Part shown: positions 1 through 6,839 of the stretch, in pieces
How the letters are laid out: every line of letters begins with the position of its first letter
Position numbering within the stretch: the stretch's first letter is position 1
Source: JAGWGI01 sp050749785
GTDB taxonomy: Archaea > Micrarchaeota > Micrarchaeia > Micrarchaeales > CABMGC01
Length of the DNA stretch: 22,848 bases
Assembly: GCA_050749785.1 (NCBI GenBank)
Contig: JBOGSA010000008.1
Coordinates: forward strand, 1 to 22,848
Reading direction: 5' to 3'
The notes under the pieces: generated by a model
Database searches by the model: none
What the model saw: the letters and a program-made list of their open reading frames with translations, nothing else
Told to the model about the DNA's origin: nothing
Position numbers and translations under genes: made by a program

Positions 1-1265
1 GGTGCCTCTCCAGTAGGCCCGCCTGATGAGAAGACACTGCTCGGCATGAAATTCATATAAACTGTGTTTGTGCCGCTTGCAGGAATGCCTCCGGGAAGGT
101 ATAGCCATACGTTGGTCACTGTGGCTGTGTTGAGGGCGTTTGATTCTACCCATGCCTGTATTGTTGTTCCTCCATTTGTCGCAGGGTTCCCTACTGTGAA
201 CTCAACATTGTTCCAACCAGAGTTTATGTATGCTGAATATGTATTGCTATCAACTGTTACGAGTTGCTGGAAGTTGGAGCCGGTCGCTGAAGCCTGACTA
301 TTTGTGAGCGTTATCTGAACATAATGTATCGAAGTGGTAGTTGTTGAGGTTGTCGTTGACGTAGAGGTGGTCGAAGTTGTAGAAGTCGTACTTGTCGAGG
401 TAGTGCTGGTCACTGTCGTAGAAGTTGTAGATGTGCTTGATGTAGATGTGGTTGCAGCGGTAGTTGTGCTGCTCGAAGTAGTCGAAGTGGTCGTAGAGGT
501 GGATGTCGTGGTTATGAAAGTCGCAGTAAGCGTGCCCTTTGCAGTTGCTTTTGAGATAGCGCTCTGCTGCGTCAGAGAGTTTACCGTAACACCACCAGTT
601 ACTAGCCAATTGCTGAATATGTATCCACCTGGGGCTGAACCGAAAATTGTGTATCCCAGATTGTTGACAAAGAACACAACTGCATTATTAGAATAGCTTA
701 CCCCGTTTAGAACCACCTGCCCAGAGGTCGGACTTGTCAGCAAAGTTACGTTCAGGATAGGATTTGATGCGAATGGTGAGACTTGCAGTGTAGCAAAGCC
801 AGTCGTGTTCACAGTATTTGTACTTACAACAGGGAATGAGCATGATGGGGAACAGAGTTCATAGTTTATCGAGAATTTTGGATTGATCTGCTGGCCTGCC
901 TGGCCTATCCTTGGCATTGTAGCATTGCATGTGATCAAAGTGCCCTTTAGCGCATTCGCAGGTACGCACGTGCCTGTATAGCTAGTCCCTGTGAATGACG
1001 GGTAGACTGTGAGCGCATTTGAGGGAAATGTTATCTGCTGGCCTAGGTTGTTTACGAAAAGCACAATAAACTTTGAACCGATGGAATTCGTCTCGAATAT
1101 GGAAGTGATGCAGTTGAAGTCAGGTGAAATGTAGCAAGATGCGGTGTTGTATGCTGCGGGATTGCCGGCATTCACGACCACAAGGATTACTGCAAGGAAT
1201 ACTGCTATCGCAAGGAACGCCCACGCGTATGTGAGAAGAAACTCTACTGAGGACTGATCTCGCAT
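1..1265 (-). CDS. Pilin-signal surface protein with Thr/Ser linker, 3'-truncated by window edge
   Basis: The frame is open from the ATG at 1265 to the window edge (about 421 codons, no stop seen). The N-terminus is a short charged segment, then QSSVEFLLTYAWAF and a long hydrophobic stretch, the class III (type IV pilin/archaellin-like) signal layout common in small archaea. A Cys-containing domain follows. Next comes a segment with the pattern GYTIFGSAPGGYIFSNW and a closing TLTATF, resembling divergent InlB B-type repeats. Then an almost pure Thr/Ser tract of about 60 residues (roughly 335-520), and a second domain ending in a YMNFMPSSVFSSGGPTGEAP run that recalls DUF2341-type modules. I infer an envelope or pilus-associated adhesin-like protein; ligand unknown. 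An A-box on the minus strand at about 1296-1303 would give a leader of only about 8 nt. It is divergent from dtdA. Confidence 0.8.
   Translation of the reverse strand, partial: MRDQSSVEFLLTYAWAFLAIAVFLAVILVVVNAGNPAAYNTASCYISPDFNCITSIFETNSIGSKFIVLFVNNLGQQITFPSNALTVYPSFTGTSYTGTCVPANALKGTLITCNATMPRIGQAGQQINPKFSINYELCSPSCSFPVVSTNTVNTTGFATLQVSPFASNPILNVTLLTSPTSGQVVLNGVSYSNNAVVFFVNNLGYTIFGSAPGGYIFSNWLVTGGVTVNSLTQQSAISKATAKGTLTATFITTTSTSTTTSTTSSSTTTAATTSTSSTSTTSTTVTSTTSTSTTSTTSTTSTSTTTSTTTTSIHYVQITLTNSQASATGSNFQQLVTVDSNTYSAYINSGWNNVEFTVGNPATNGGTTIQAWVESNALNTATVTNVWLYLPGGIPASGTNTVYMNFMPSSVFSSGGPTGEA
330..525 (-). repeat. Low-complexity Thr/Ser-coding tract
   Basis: On the minus strand the DNA is built of ACT/ACG/ACA/ACC (Thr) codons mixed with TCT/TCG/TCA/AGC/AGT (Ser) codons, for example ACGACTTCTACAACTTCGAC. 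It encodes a flexible, probably glycosylated linker between two extracellular domains. Codon choice is varied although the peptide is monotonous, so selection is likely on the protein. The tract is prone to length change. Confidence 0.85.
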
Positions 1266-1324
1266 CTGTACACTCTATTAAATAAATGACTAAGAGATAT
1301 AAAGCTTATCAATGGAGGAATCGA
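1266..1324. promoter_or_regulatory. Divergent promoter region, surface protein / dtdA
   Basis: Only 59 bases separate the two start codons. On the plus strand ATTAAATA (1278-1285) is a plausible A-box for dtdA, followed by the Shine-Dalgarno sequence GGAGG at 1314-1318. On the minus strand the complement of GATATAAA (1296-1303) lies about 26 bases from the expected start just before the ATG at 1265. The two promoters are interleaved. Confidence 0.5.
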
Positions 1325-2134
1325 ATGATAGGCCTAATATCTTCTGCCTTGGATCCCGCTTCGAAAAACATGACTGAGCATCTTGTGAGCGAGTACAACT
1401 TTGAAGAGGTTGAAATGTTCGGTAGGAAGTGCTGGAAGGATGTGGATCTTGTTTTGTGCATGCTCGATGGCCCGCTGGTGCATGCAGAGTTTGTGGACTC
1501 ATGGGGCTTTGGTGTGATCTATTTTCTTAGCAAGCACAAGAGCAACAATGGGATTCCCTCTCTTACAACACATTCCCTTGGGAATTGGGGAGTTGGTGCA
1601 AAAATCGGAGGCAAGCCGCATGAGCTCTCTTGCGCAGCCCCGTACCAGATGCTCTCGGTGCTAAACAGGATAAATATGATGGACGCATCAGGGGTGGAGA
1701 AGACATACGAGGCAACGCATCATGGCCCACTGCTCAAGACGCCGTCGCTGTTCGTCGAGCTTGGGGGCGACGACGCTACGATAAACAACCCAGAGCTCGC
1801 AAAAAGACTTGCGGATGCGCTTTATGTCGCAATACCAGAGGGCAAGGCGATAACTCCCGAAAAGGTTGCAATCGGAATAGGTGGAATGCATTATCCAAGA
1901 AAGTTCACGCAGCTCGCCTTGGAAAAAGGTTACGCGTTCTCGCACATAATGCCAAAGCATGCAATCACAAACCAGGACGGTAGCGACAATCTTGCGATGC
2001 TTGATCAGGCTGCGCAGAAGTCAAAGGACACGCCGAATCTTGCGGTGATAGAGTGGAAAAGTATAAATGCACCTACAAAGGATAGAGTTATCAAAAAGCT
2101 CAACGAGCTGGGTTTGGAGTATGAGAGGGCGTAG
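1325..2134 (+). CDS. dtdA: D-aminoacyl-tRNA deacylase (archaeal DtdA/GEK1 family)
   Basis: The product hydrolyses D-amino acids wrongly attached to tRNA, a cytosolic proofreading step. The family signature is seen in order: MIGLISSALDPAS at the N-terminus, LTTHSLGNWG (residues 80-89), YEATHHGPLLKTPSLFVELG (128-147), a GIGGMHYPRKFT motif, and HIMPKHAI near the end. THS and ATHHGP correspond to the conserved metal/catalytic region. An in-frame ATG at 1286 exists, but I chose 1325 because GGAGG lies 6 bases upstream and family members begin with MIG-. This gives 269 residues, the usual length. The 3' end overlaps the start of the next, secreted-protein gene by 14 bases, so the two are co-transcribed although no functional link is evident. 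Confidence 0.93.
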   Translation: MIGLISSALDPASKNMTEHLVSEYNFEEVEMFGRKCWKDVDLVLCMLDGPLVHAEFVDSWGFGVIYFLSKHKSNNGIPSLTTHSLGNWGVGAKIGGKPHELSCAAPYQMLSVLNRINMMDASGVEKTYEATHHGPLLKTPSLFVELGGDDATINNPELAKRLADALYVAIPEGKAITPEKVAIGIGGMHYPRKFTQLALEKGYAFSHIMPKHAITNQDGSDNLAMLDQAAQKSKDTPNLAVIEWKSINAPTKDRVIKKLNELGLEYERA

Positions 2135-4124
2135 CATCTATTTGTGTCTTGCTGCTTTCCTGCTAATCGCAACACTCATTGGAACGGTGAATGCGGAATA
2201 CTGGTTTCAGTTCGGCGCAAGGGCAGGCGTTGTGGGGAACCAAAACAACGGAGCTGCGATAACCATACAGACAATCGCGCCGCAGTTCAGCCAATCAGGA
2301 TCTCTTGGATACTGGGTAGGTGAAAATCTTGACAATGGCGCTTTCCTTCAGATTGGTTACGTGATAGAAAACCAGAGCGGGATATATCCATCGAAGTGCG
2401 ATATGAGCGGGTGCAGTGCCTACAAGCAGATCAATGCTGGAGACGCACAGTGGTTCTATGAGTACTTCCCATCGGGCTACAATGGCGGCTTTTTAGGTCA
2501 ACTCGGTCCAGACGGATCTGCCGGCACAAATGGAACATTCAATAGGTACGCTTTCTACTACTCTGGAAACAAATGGTACTTCGCATTCAATGGAAACATA
2601 ATAGGCAATGTGAGCCTTGGCTCCTCGACATCAGGAGTTAGCGTACCAGTAGCCTTTGGGGAGGTGGCAAACACAACAGGGATAACAAACCAGCTTCCGA
2701 ATGTCATCTTTGCAAACTTCTCGATATACAAGTCTGGCCACTTCACGCCGCTTGCACAGGGACTTTCTTACATAGGATACGGAGTGGGGAGCAGAACAGA
2801 CATAAAAAATCCGTACGGGGTTGTAGAAATTGGCAACAGGGTTAATTATTTTGAGGTGGGATCAGGTCTTGCACAGACGAATAACAACACCCAGCTCTGG
2901 AATCTGGGCTACAACCTGAAGATAGTGTCAAGCTACGCGAACATAACCAACACGACCAACTATATTGCATACTCAAACGTTAGGCTCTCATCGCCGCAGA
3001 GCATCCAGCTCAACTCAACAACCAGGGAGTTCTTCACCGGATGGCAGGGAGCCGGGCTTGGTTCTTATACGGGTCCTGCGAACAGCACCCTTGTCGAGCT
3101 CAACGGGAACGTGACTGAAACCGCAATGTGGCAGAGGCAGTATTATCTAAATATCACATCGCAGTATGGTAGCACTTCAGGAAGTGGATGGTATTTCAAC
3201 AATAGTGTTGTCGATTACGGGATTGCGGGAAGAATATCATCGCTTAGCGCTGCGAGCAGGGAGAACTTCACCGAATGGAGTAACGGAAACACCAATGCAA
3301 CTGGAACGGTGATAGTCACAAAGCCGACCCAGATAAACGCACAGTGGTCGCAGCAATACCTAGTTAACGTCATAACACAGTATGGAAACGCAACCGGAGG
3401 CGGATGGTATAACAACAACAGCACAGTGCGGATTTCATTGGACTCTGAGCCTGTGGAAATCAACAGCACTACGCAGCTTGGCTTTTTTGAGTGGAGCAAC
3501 GGGAACGCCAATGCAAGCTTCTACACAAAGCTAACAGGCCCGTTGGTTTTGAGCGCGCAGTTCAGGAGCATGTACCTTACGGTGCTAGCGCCCCAAAGCC
3601 AGGAAGGAAATGCATTGAACGATGTAATATTCTATATCGGAAATGGGCCTGTGGCTAGCAGCACTTATCTCTTCTCCGCAGTCAACTACCAAATCTCATA
3701 CGCATACTACAAGGGGGTGAAGATGACCGTCAATTACAACTTTTCGGTTAGCTCTCCTGGAGTCGTTGCAATAACGCTGCCGATCTACAACGTGGATGTC
3801 GCAGCAAGGGACATATTCGGAGCGCCTGTGAATTCGCTCGCGCTTCTAGAGTTCTCTAACGGCACTAAGATCAGCACATACACAGGAAGCAACGGCACGA
3901 TAGTCTTTAGGAATGTGCCATACGGCTTTGTAAATGGCACACTAACCTATCTATGGATAAGCGAATCGCTCAGTGCCAGAAACGGAAACGGCATCGGAGC
4001 TCTGTTTGTCTCGGCATTCAACATAGGCGTTTTCGCTCTTGTGGTGGTTGCGATAATAGTTGCGTTCTTTGTGTCTAGGCATCACTTCGGCAACAACAAT
4101 CAGCCTGCACAGCCGCAGCTCTAG
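2121..4124 (+). CDS. Large secreted, C-terminally anchored surface protein with tandem B-repeat-like domains
   Basis: 667 residues from the ATG at 2121; TTGGAG upstream acts as ribosome-binding site, and a longer in-frame extension into dtdA is unlikely because it would precede the signal peptide. Residues 1-25 form a signal peptide ending ...LIGTVNA before EYWF. The C-terminus has one membrane helix (about 632-651) with a short polar tail ending QPAQPQL, so most of the protein faces outside. The N-terminal 280 residues look like an all-beta, possibly lectin-like domain with the phrase YWVGENLDNGAFLQIGYVIE. Three tandem units follow (about 2920-3135, 3139-3350, 3355-3570), each with a Y-L-x-N/V-x(2)-Q/S-Y-G...GWY...W-S-N-G pattern like divergent InlB B-repeats. 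Many NxS/T sites suggest N-glycosylation. I infer an adhesin or S-layer-associated role; I cannot name the family of the first domain. Confidence 0.82.
   Translation: MRGRSIYLCLAAFLLIATLIGTVNAEYWFQFGARAGVVGNQNNGAAITIQTIAPQFSQSGSLGYWVGENLDNGAFLQIGYVIENQSGIYPSKCDMSGCSAYKQINAGDAQWFYEYFPSGYNGGFLGQLGPDGSAGTNGTFNRYAFYYSGNKWYFAFNGNIIGNVSLGSSTSGVSVPVAFGEVANTTGITNQLPNVIFANFSIYKSGHFTPLAQGLSYIGYGVGSRTDIKNPYGVVEIGNRVNYFEVGSGLAQTNNNTQLWNLGYNLKIVSSYANITNTTNYIAYSNVRLSSPQSIQLNSTTREFFTGWQGAGLGSYTGPANSTLVELNGNVTETAMWQRQYYLNITSQYGSTSGSGWYFNNSVVDYGIAGRISSLSAASRENFTEWSNGNTNATGTVIVTKPTQINAQWSQQYLVNVITQYGNATGGGWYNNNSTVRISLDSEPVEINSTTQLGFFEWSNGNANASFYTKLTGPLVLSAQFRSMYLTVLAPQSQEGNALNDVIFYIGNGPVASSTYLFSAVNYQISYAYYKGVKMTVNYNFSVSSPGVVAITLPIYNVDVAARDIFGAPVNSLALLEFSNGTKISTYTGSNGTIVFRNVPYGFVNGTLTYLWISESLSARNGNGIGALFVSAFNIGVFALVVVAIIVAFFVSRHHFGNNNQPAQPQL
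2920..3570 (+). repeat. Three tandem extracellular repeat units (protein level)
   Basis: Units begin at YNLKIVSSYAN, YYLNITSQYGS and YLVNVITQYGN. The second and third share GSGWYFNNS/GGGWYNNNS and FTEWSNGN/FFEWSNGN, followed by closing AQW or AQF. The first unit is more divergent, with FFTGWQGAG and TAMW. DNA identity between units is low, so this is old duplication, not recent expansion. Confidence 0.7.
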
Positions 4125-4127
4125 ATA

Positions 4128-4139
4128 AATTTATAATTT
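4128..4139 (+). promoter_or_regulatory. A-box for the DJ-1/PfpI-like gene
   Basis: AATTTATAATTT follows the previous stop codon directly. Its centre is about 30 bases from the ATG at 4165, predicting a transcript with almost no leader. No Shine-Dalgarno sequence precedes that ATG. Confidence 0.5.
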
Positions 4140-4164
4140 GTGGCACAGAATAACTATTGTTTTC

Positions 4165-4692
4165 ATGAAGGTTCTGATAATAATCCCGCCAAAGGACTTC
4201 AGGGACGAGACCGTCTCTATGTCAAAGCTAATTTTAGGCAAGTGGGGAATCACAGTTGCAATAGGGAGCTACACCAAAGAGCTTCGCCAATGCGTTGGCG
4301 CACACGGCGCGATCTACAAGCCGGATTTGAATGCTACAAAGCTTACATCAGAAGGATTTGATGGCCTTATAATAGCCGATGGGCCGGGAGTGGAGACTTA
4401 TCAGCTCTACGATTTCATGCCACTCACTAATCTAGTAAGGGATTTCATAAACAGCAATAAGATAGTTGCGGCAGTGGGCAACTCGGTTAAGGTTGTCGCG
4501 CGCGCGAATGTTATAACTGACAGAAAAATATCCGCACCGAAGGATGAGGAAGTCTCAAGACTCATCAGGATATACAGAGGCAAGGAATCGGCTAACGAGA
4601 TAGAGTTCGACAAGAACTTACTTACGGCAAAGAGCAATCAGAACATTGAGCGTATAGTAAATACGATGCTAGAGCATATGGGAGTAAAGTAG
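4165..4692 (+). CDS. DJ-1/PfpI superfamily protein lacking the nucleophilic cysteine
   Basis: The 175-residue product has the DJ-1/PfpI flavodoxin-like layout: MKVLIIIPP strand, FRDETV where the family keeps an acidic residue, FDGLIIADGPGVETY (65-79), and the nucleophile-elbow strand NKIVAAVGNSVKVVARANVI. In active family members the elbow reads A-x-C-H-G; here it reads A-V-G105-N106-S, so both the Cys and the following His are replaced. The only Cys is C43, far from the elbow. Known members are glyoxalases/deglycases, proteases or chaperones; this one is unlikely to use thiol chemistry and may be a binding or structural paralogue. I use the ATG at 4165, not the upstream in-frame TTG at 4138, because the A-box predicts a leaderless start there. 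It ends directly against the convergent RNase P gene. Confidence 0.75.
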   Translation: MKVLIIIPPKDFRDETVSMSKLILGKWGITVAIGSYTKELRQCVGAHGAIYKPDLNATKLTSEGFDGLIIADGPGVETYQLYDFMPLTNLVRDFINSNKIVAAVGNSVKVVARANVITDRKISAPKDEEVSRLIRIYRGKESANEIEFDKNLLTAKSNQNIERIVNTMLEHMGVK

Positions 4693-5007
4693 TCATTTGT
4701 AGAAGATGTGCTTCTCCTCTTTGCACTCGCATGTGTAAACAAGATATCCCTTTGAGCTTGCGAGTCTGACCTTGCAGTTGAGCCCCGGAATTAGCAGGTT
4801 GCCGCAATTCTTGCAGATCGAGTTTTTTATCTGGTTTGGCATCCTGACCTTGTAGTGCGAGCTTATCTCCTTTAGGAGCTTTAGGTATCTTCTTGAGAGC
4901 CTGCGTGATTCGTCGTCTTTCTTCTTTGCCCTGTTTGCTGCAAGCAAGAAAAGCTGCTGCATCCTCCACGTTGCAATCTCTAAAATCACTGGGTCCTTTT
5001 TTAGCAT
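4693..5007 (-). CDS. rnp4: RNase P protein component 4 (Rpp21/Rpr2/Snm1 family)
   Basis: Rpp21 partners Rpp29 on the specificity domain of archaeal RNase P, which trims 5' leaders from pre-tRNA. The 104-residue product has the family layout: an N-terminal alpha-helical basic half (RRLSRRYLKLLKEISSHYKVRMP) then a zinc ribbon. First pair C65-x2-C68 (ICKNCGNLLIPGLNCKVR), second pair C93-x-C95 (YTCECKEEKHIFY). Archaeal homologues normally have CxxC in the second pair, so the one-residue spacing is odd; C78 is an extra cysteine. Start: an in-frame GTG at 5022 exists, but the A-box at 5030-5036 puts transcription start at about 5007, the ATG, so I infer a leaderless mRNA. The gene is divergent from the DUF3850-like gene. 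Confidence 0.85.
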   Translation of the reverse strand: MLKKDPVILEIATWRMQQLFLLAANRAKKKDDESRRLSRRYLKLLKEISSHYKVRMPNQIKNSICKNCGNLLIPGLNCKVRLASSKGYLVYTCECKEEKHIFYK

Positions 5008-5029
5008 GTATTGATTATGCACAAGCGCC

Positions 5030-5036
5030 TTATATT
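5030..5036. promoter_or_regulatory. Single near-symmetric A-box between two divergent leaderless genes
   Basis: TTATATT lies in the 50-base gap between the ATGs at 5007 (minus) and 5058 (plus). Its centre is about 26 bases from both start codons, the normal archaeal TATA-to-start distance on each side. One TBP site may serve both genes. No second A-box as good is seen in the gap. Confidence 0.55.
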
Positions 5037-5057
5037 GTTTATTGTGCCAATAGGATT

Positions 5058-5324
5058 ATGCGAATAGAAAAGAAGATCTGGCCGCAATTCTTCGACAAGG
5101 TTGCAAGCGGGGAGAAGAACTTCGAGATAAGGCTTGCGGACTTCAAGTGCAAACCTGGAGACGTTCTTGTCCTTAAGGAATGGAATCCGAAAAGCAAGAA
5201 GTACACAGGCAGGAAGATGCAAAAGTACGTCAAGTATGTAGCAAAAACAAAAGGCATGAAGTTCTGGACTGCAACCAATATCAAAAAGCACGGACTGCAG
5301 GTCATTGCACTCGGAGATGAATAG
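5058..5324 (+). CDS. DUF3850/ASCH-like small protein
   Basis: 88 residues: MRIEKKIWPQFFDKVASGEK, then NFEIRLADFKCKPGDVLVLKE, and WNPKSKKYTGR. The pattern K-x(2)-F-E-I-R-x-A-D-F...G-D-x-L-V-L-x-E-W...Y-T-G-R is characteristic of DUF3850, a branch of the PUA-like ASCH fold thought to bind RNA or modified nucleotides. The 'WP-x-(F/Y)F-x(3)-x-S-G-x-K' start matches family N-termini, so the ATG at 5058 is preferred over any upstream in-frame codon (the frame is open back to 4893). Biological role is unknown. It shares a promoter gap with the RNase P subunit gene and ends 3 bases before the 3' end of the convergent tRNA-Ile gene. Confidence 0.8.
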   Translation: MRIEKKIWPQFFDKVASGEKNFEIRLADFKCKPGDVLVLKEWNPKSKKYTGRKMQKYVKYVAKTKGMKFWTATNIKKHGLQVIALGDE

Positions 5325-5327
5325 GTA

Positions 5328-5415
5328 TGGGCCCAAGGGGATTTGAACCCCTGACATCTGGCTTTCTTACAAAAGGTATAAGACCAGCGCTCTAACCAGG
5401 CTGAGCTATGAGCCC
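5328..5415 (-). tRNA. tRNA-Ile, anticodon TAT, with 13-nt intron at 37/38
   Basis: Cloverleaf on the minus strand: acceptor GGGCTCA/TGGGCCC with one T-G wobble and discriminator A; D-arm GCTC-AGCCTGGTTA-GAGC; anticodon stem CTGGT/GCCAG; variable loop ATGTC; T-arm AGGGG-TTCAAAT-CCCCT. The anticodon loop holds 20 nt. Removing CCTTTTGTAAGAA (5364-5376) leaves CTTATAA with anticodon TAT at 5378-5380, which reads ATA. The junction folds as a bulge-helix-bulge: CTTA pairs with TAAG, flanked by 3-nt bulges TAC and AAA, with cuts after the second base of each. The body closely matches archaeal tRNA-Ile. CCA is not encoded. Confidence 0.88.
5364..5376 (-). other. Archaeal tRNA intron (13 nt, canonical 37/38 position)
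   Basis: CCTTTTGTAAGAA lies between A37 and A38. The TAAG in it pairs with CTTA of the anticodon loop, giving the 4-bp central helix of a relaxed bulge-helix-bulge recognised by the splicing endonuclease. The intron-side helix is minimal, about one C-G pair closing TTTT. Confidence 0.75.
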
Positions 5416-5442
5416 CCAAAGCACATTATTATATTCATTAAG

Positions 5443-5460
5443 TCTTTAATATTAATACTA
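5443..5460. promoter_or_regulatory. A-boxes for tRNA-Ile (minus) and SRP54 (plus)
   Basis: CTTTAATATTAATACTAC contains a minus-strand box TATTAAAG about 27 bases from the tRNA 5' end, and a plus-strand box TAATATTA about 26 bases before the SRP54 ATG. The two overlap. Confidence 0.45.
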
Positions 5461-5479
5461 CTTTTGCAGGTGCATTACG

Positions 5480-6784
5480 ATGGATCTTGGAGAGGGGCTC
5501 AGGAAGGCTATTGCAAGGCTGAGCGGAGCCACCATAATCGACACCAAAACGATAAAGGAATTCAACAAGGAGCTTCAAAAGGCGCTTTTAGGATCTGATG
5601 TTGAGGTGAGCCTTGTACTTGCGCTAACGCGAAAGATTGAGGATGCTGCATTAAAGTCCAAGCTCCCTGGAGATGTGAGTCCGAAGGATTATATCACCAA
5701 TCTAGTTTATGAGGAATTAGTAAAGCTGATGGGGAAAAAATTTGAGCCCGTCCTTGAACCTAAGAGGATCCTTCTTCTCGGATTGTATGGAAGCGGAAAG
5801 ACGACGACATCGGCAAAGCTTGCGAAATTCTACCAGGACAGAAGGCTCAGCAGCGCCGTTGTGTGCTGCGATGTATCTAGACCTGCAGCATACGAACAAC
5901 TTGAGACTCTTGCAAAGCAGGCGGGAGTCGGCTTCTTTGGAATAAACGGTGAGAAGGACGTAAGAAAGATCGTCAAGGGTGCAATCGCTGCACTCAAGGA
6001 CAAGAAAGTGATAATCTTCGATTCGAGCGGAAGGAACGCACTCGACAAACAGTTGATAGAGGAGCTCAAGGAGATAAACAATGAGGCAAAACCGAAGGAG
6101 AAGATGCTTGTGATAAGCGCCGATATCGGGCAGGTTGCCGGTAAACAGGCAAGGGAATTCAACGAAGCTGTATCGCTCAGCGGAGTAATAGTCACCAAGA
6201 TTGACGGGTCAGGAAAGGGCGGCGGCGCGCTAAGTGCGGTGAATGCATCGAACGTGAACATAACCTTTGTGGGCACTGGAGAGAAGCTCAACTCGCTTGA
6301 GCTCTACGATTCAAAGAAGTTTGTCGGCAGGCTTCTTGGAATACCTGACATCGAATCACTCATATCGCATGTCCAAGAAGCGGTGAACGAGGCAAACATA
6401 AAGCCAGAGGACATGCAGATGCAGGAGCTCAACTTCGATACCTTCTACACGCAGCTAAAGGCGATGTCGAAGATGGGGCCGCTCAAGAACGTTATGGGGA
6501 TGCTGGGTGTGTCCGACATGCCAAAGGGCGCGCTTGAGGAGAGCGAGGCTAAGCTCAAGAAGTACAAGTCGATAATAGGTTCAATGACACAGGAAGAGAG
6601 GCTAAATGAAAGGCTGATGCACGATCAAAAACGTATGAAAAGAGTTGCTATGGGTAGTGGAAGCACTGAGAAGGACATAAGGGATTTGTTGAAGGACTTT
6701 GCAAACATGAAGAAGATGATGAATGCATTCCAAAACGATCGGGATATGAAGAGGAAGTTATCGAAATTCATGCCGAAAATGTAA
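5480..6784 (+). CDS. srp54: Signal recognition particle 54 kDa protein (SRP54/Ffh)
   Basis: GTPase of the signal recognition particle; it binds 7S RNA and hydrophobic signal sequences and docks with FtsY. 434 residues, near the usual archaeal length. N domain 1-85; G domain with G1 GLYGSGKTTT (101-110), CDVSRPAAYEQL (130-141), G3 DSSGR (181-185), TKIDGSGKGGGALS (239-252) and closing GTGEKL (265-270); M domain from about 300, Met-rich, ending MMNAFQ...KLSKFMPKM. Slight departures from the common forms GLQGSGKTTT, DTYRPAA and DTAGR are conservative. GGTG at 5469-5472 is 7 bases before the ATG. The secreted proteins elsewhere in the window are the expected kind of client. Confidence 0.96.
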   Translation: MDLGEGLRKAIARLSGATIIDTKTIKEFNKELQKALLGSDVEVSLVLALTRKIEDAALKSKLPGDVSPKDYITNLVYEELVKLMGKKFEPVLEPKRILLLGLYGSGKTTTSAKLAKFYQDRRLSSAVVCCDVSRPAAYEQLETLAKQAGVGFFGINGEKDVRKIVKGAIAALKDKKVIIFDSSGRNALDKQLIEELKEINNEAKPKEKMLVISADIGQVAGKQAREFNEAVSLSGVIVTKIDGSGKGGGALSAVNASNVNITFVGTGEKLNSLELYDSKKFVGRLLGIPDIESLISHVQEAVNEANIKPEDMQMQELNFDTFYTQLKAMSKMGPLKNVMGMLGVSDMPKGALEESEAKLKKYKSIIGSMTQEERLNERLMHDQKRMKRVAMGSGSTEKDIRDLLKDFANMKKMMNAFQNDRDMKRKLSKFMPKM

Positions 6785-6807
6785 AAAATCAGAAAAAAAG
6801 GATAAGG

Positions 6808-6839
6808 AAGAAAAAGAAAAACAAAAAAAACAAACGTTT
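6808..6839 (-). terminator. T-run terminator after the basic mini-ORF
   Basis: On the minus strand the stop codon is followed by AAACGTTTGTTTTTTTTG and further T-rich sequence, the form of archaeal oligo-T terminators. It lies in the convergent gap with SRP54. Confidence 0.5.

Noticed and set aside
334..696. Val/Glu-rich plus-strand ORF and a Tyr/His/Asp-rich ORF on the minus strand over the same stretch
   Set aside because: Both are other-frame readings of the Thr/Ser codon tract of the real minus-strand surface protein; the monotonous composition comes from the repeat.
2920..3570. Tandem repeats as a CRISPR array or recent DNA duplication
   Set aside because: Similarity is at protein level only, units are over 200 bases, and there are no short identical repeats with spacers.
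5328..5415. Reading the minus-strand tRNA as tRNA-Tyr because GTA occurs in its loop region
   Set aside because: That GTA lies in the intron. The acceptor begins with G1-C72 rather than the archaeal Tyr C1-G72, and the body matches tRNA-Ile.
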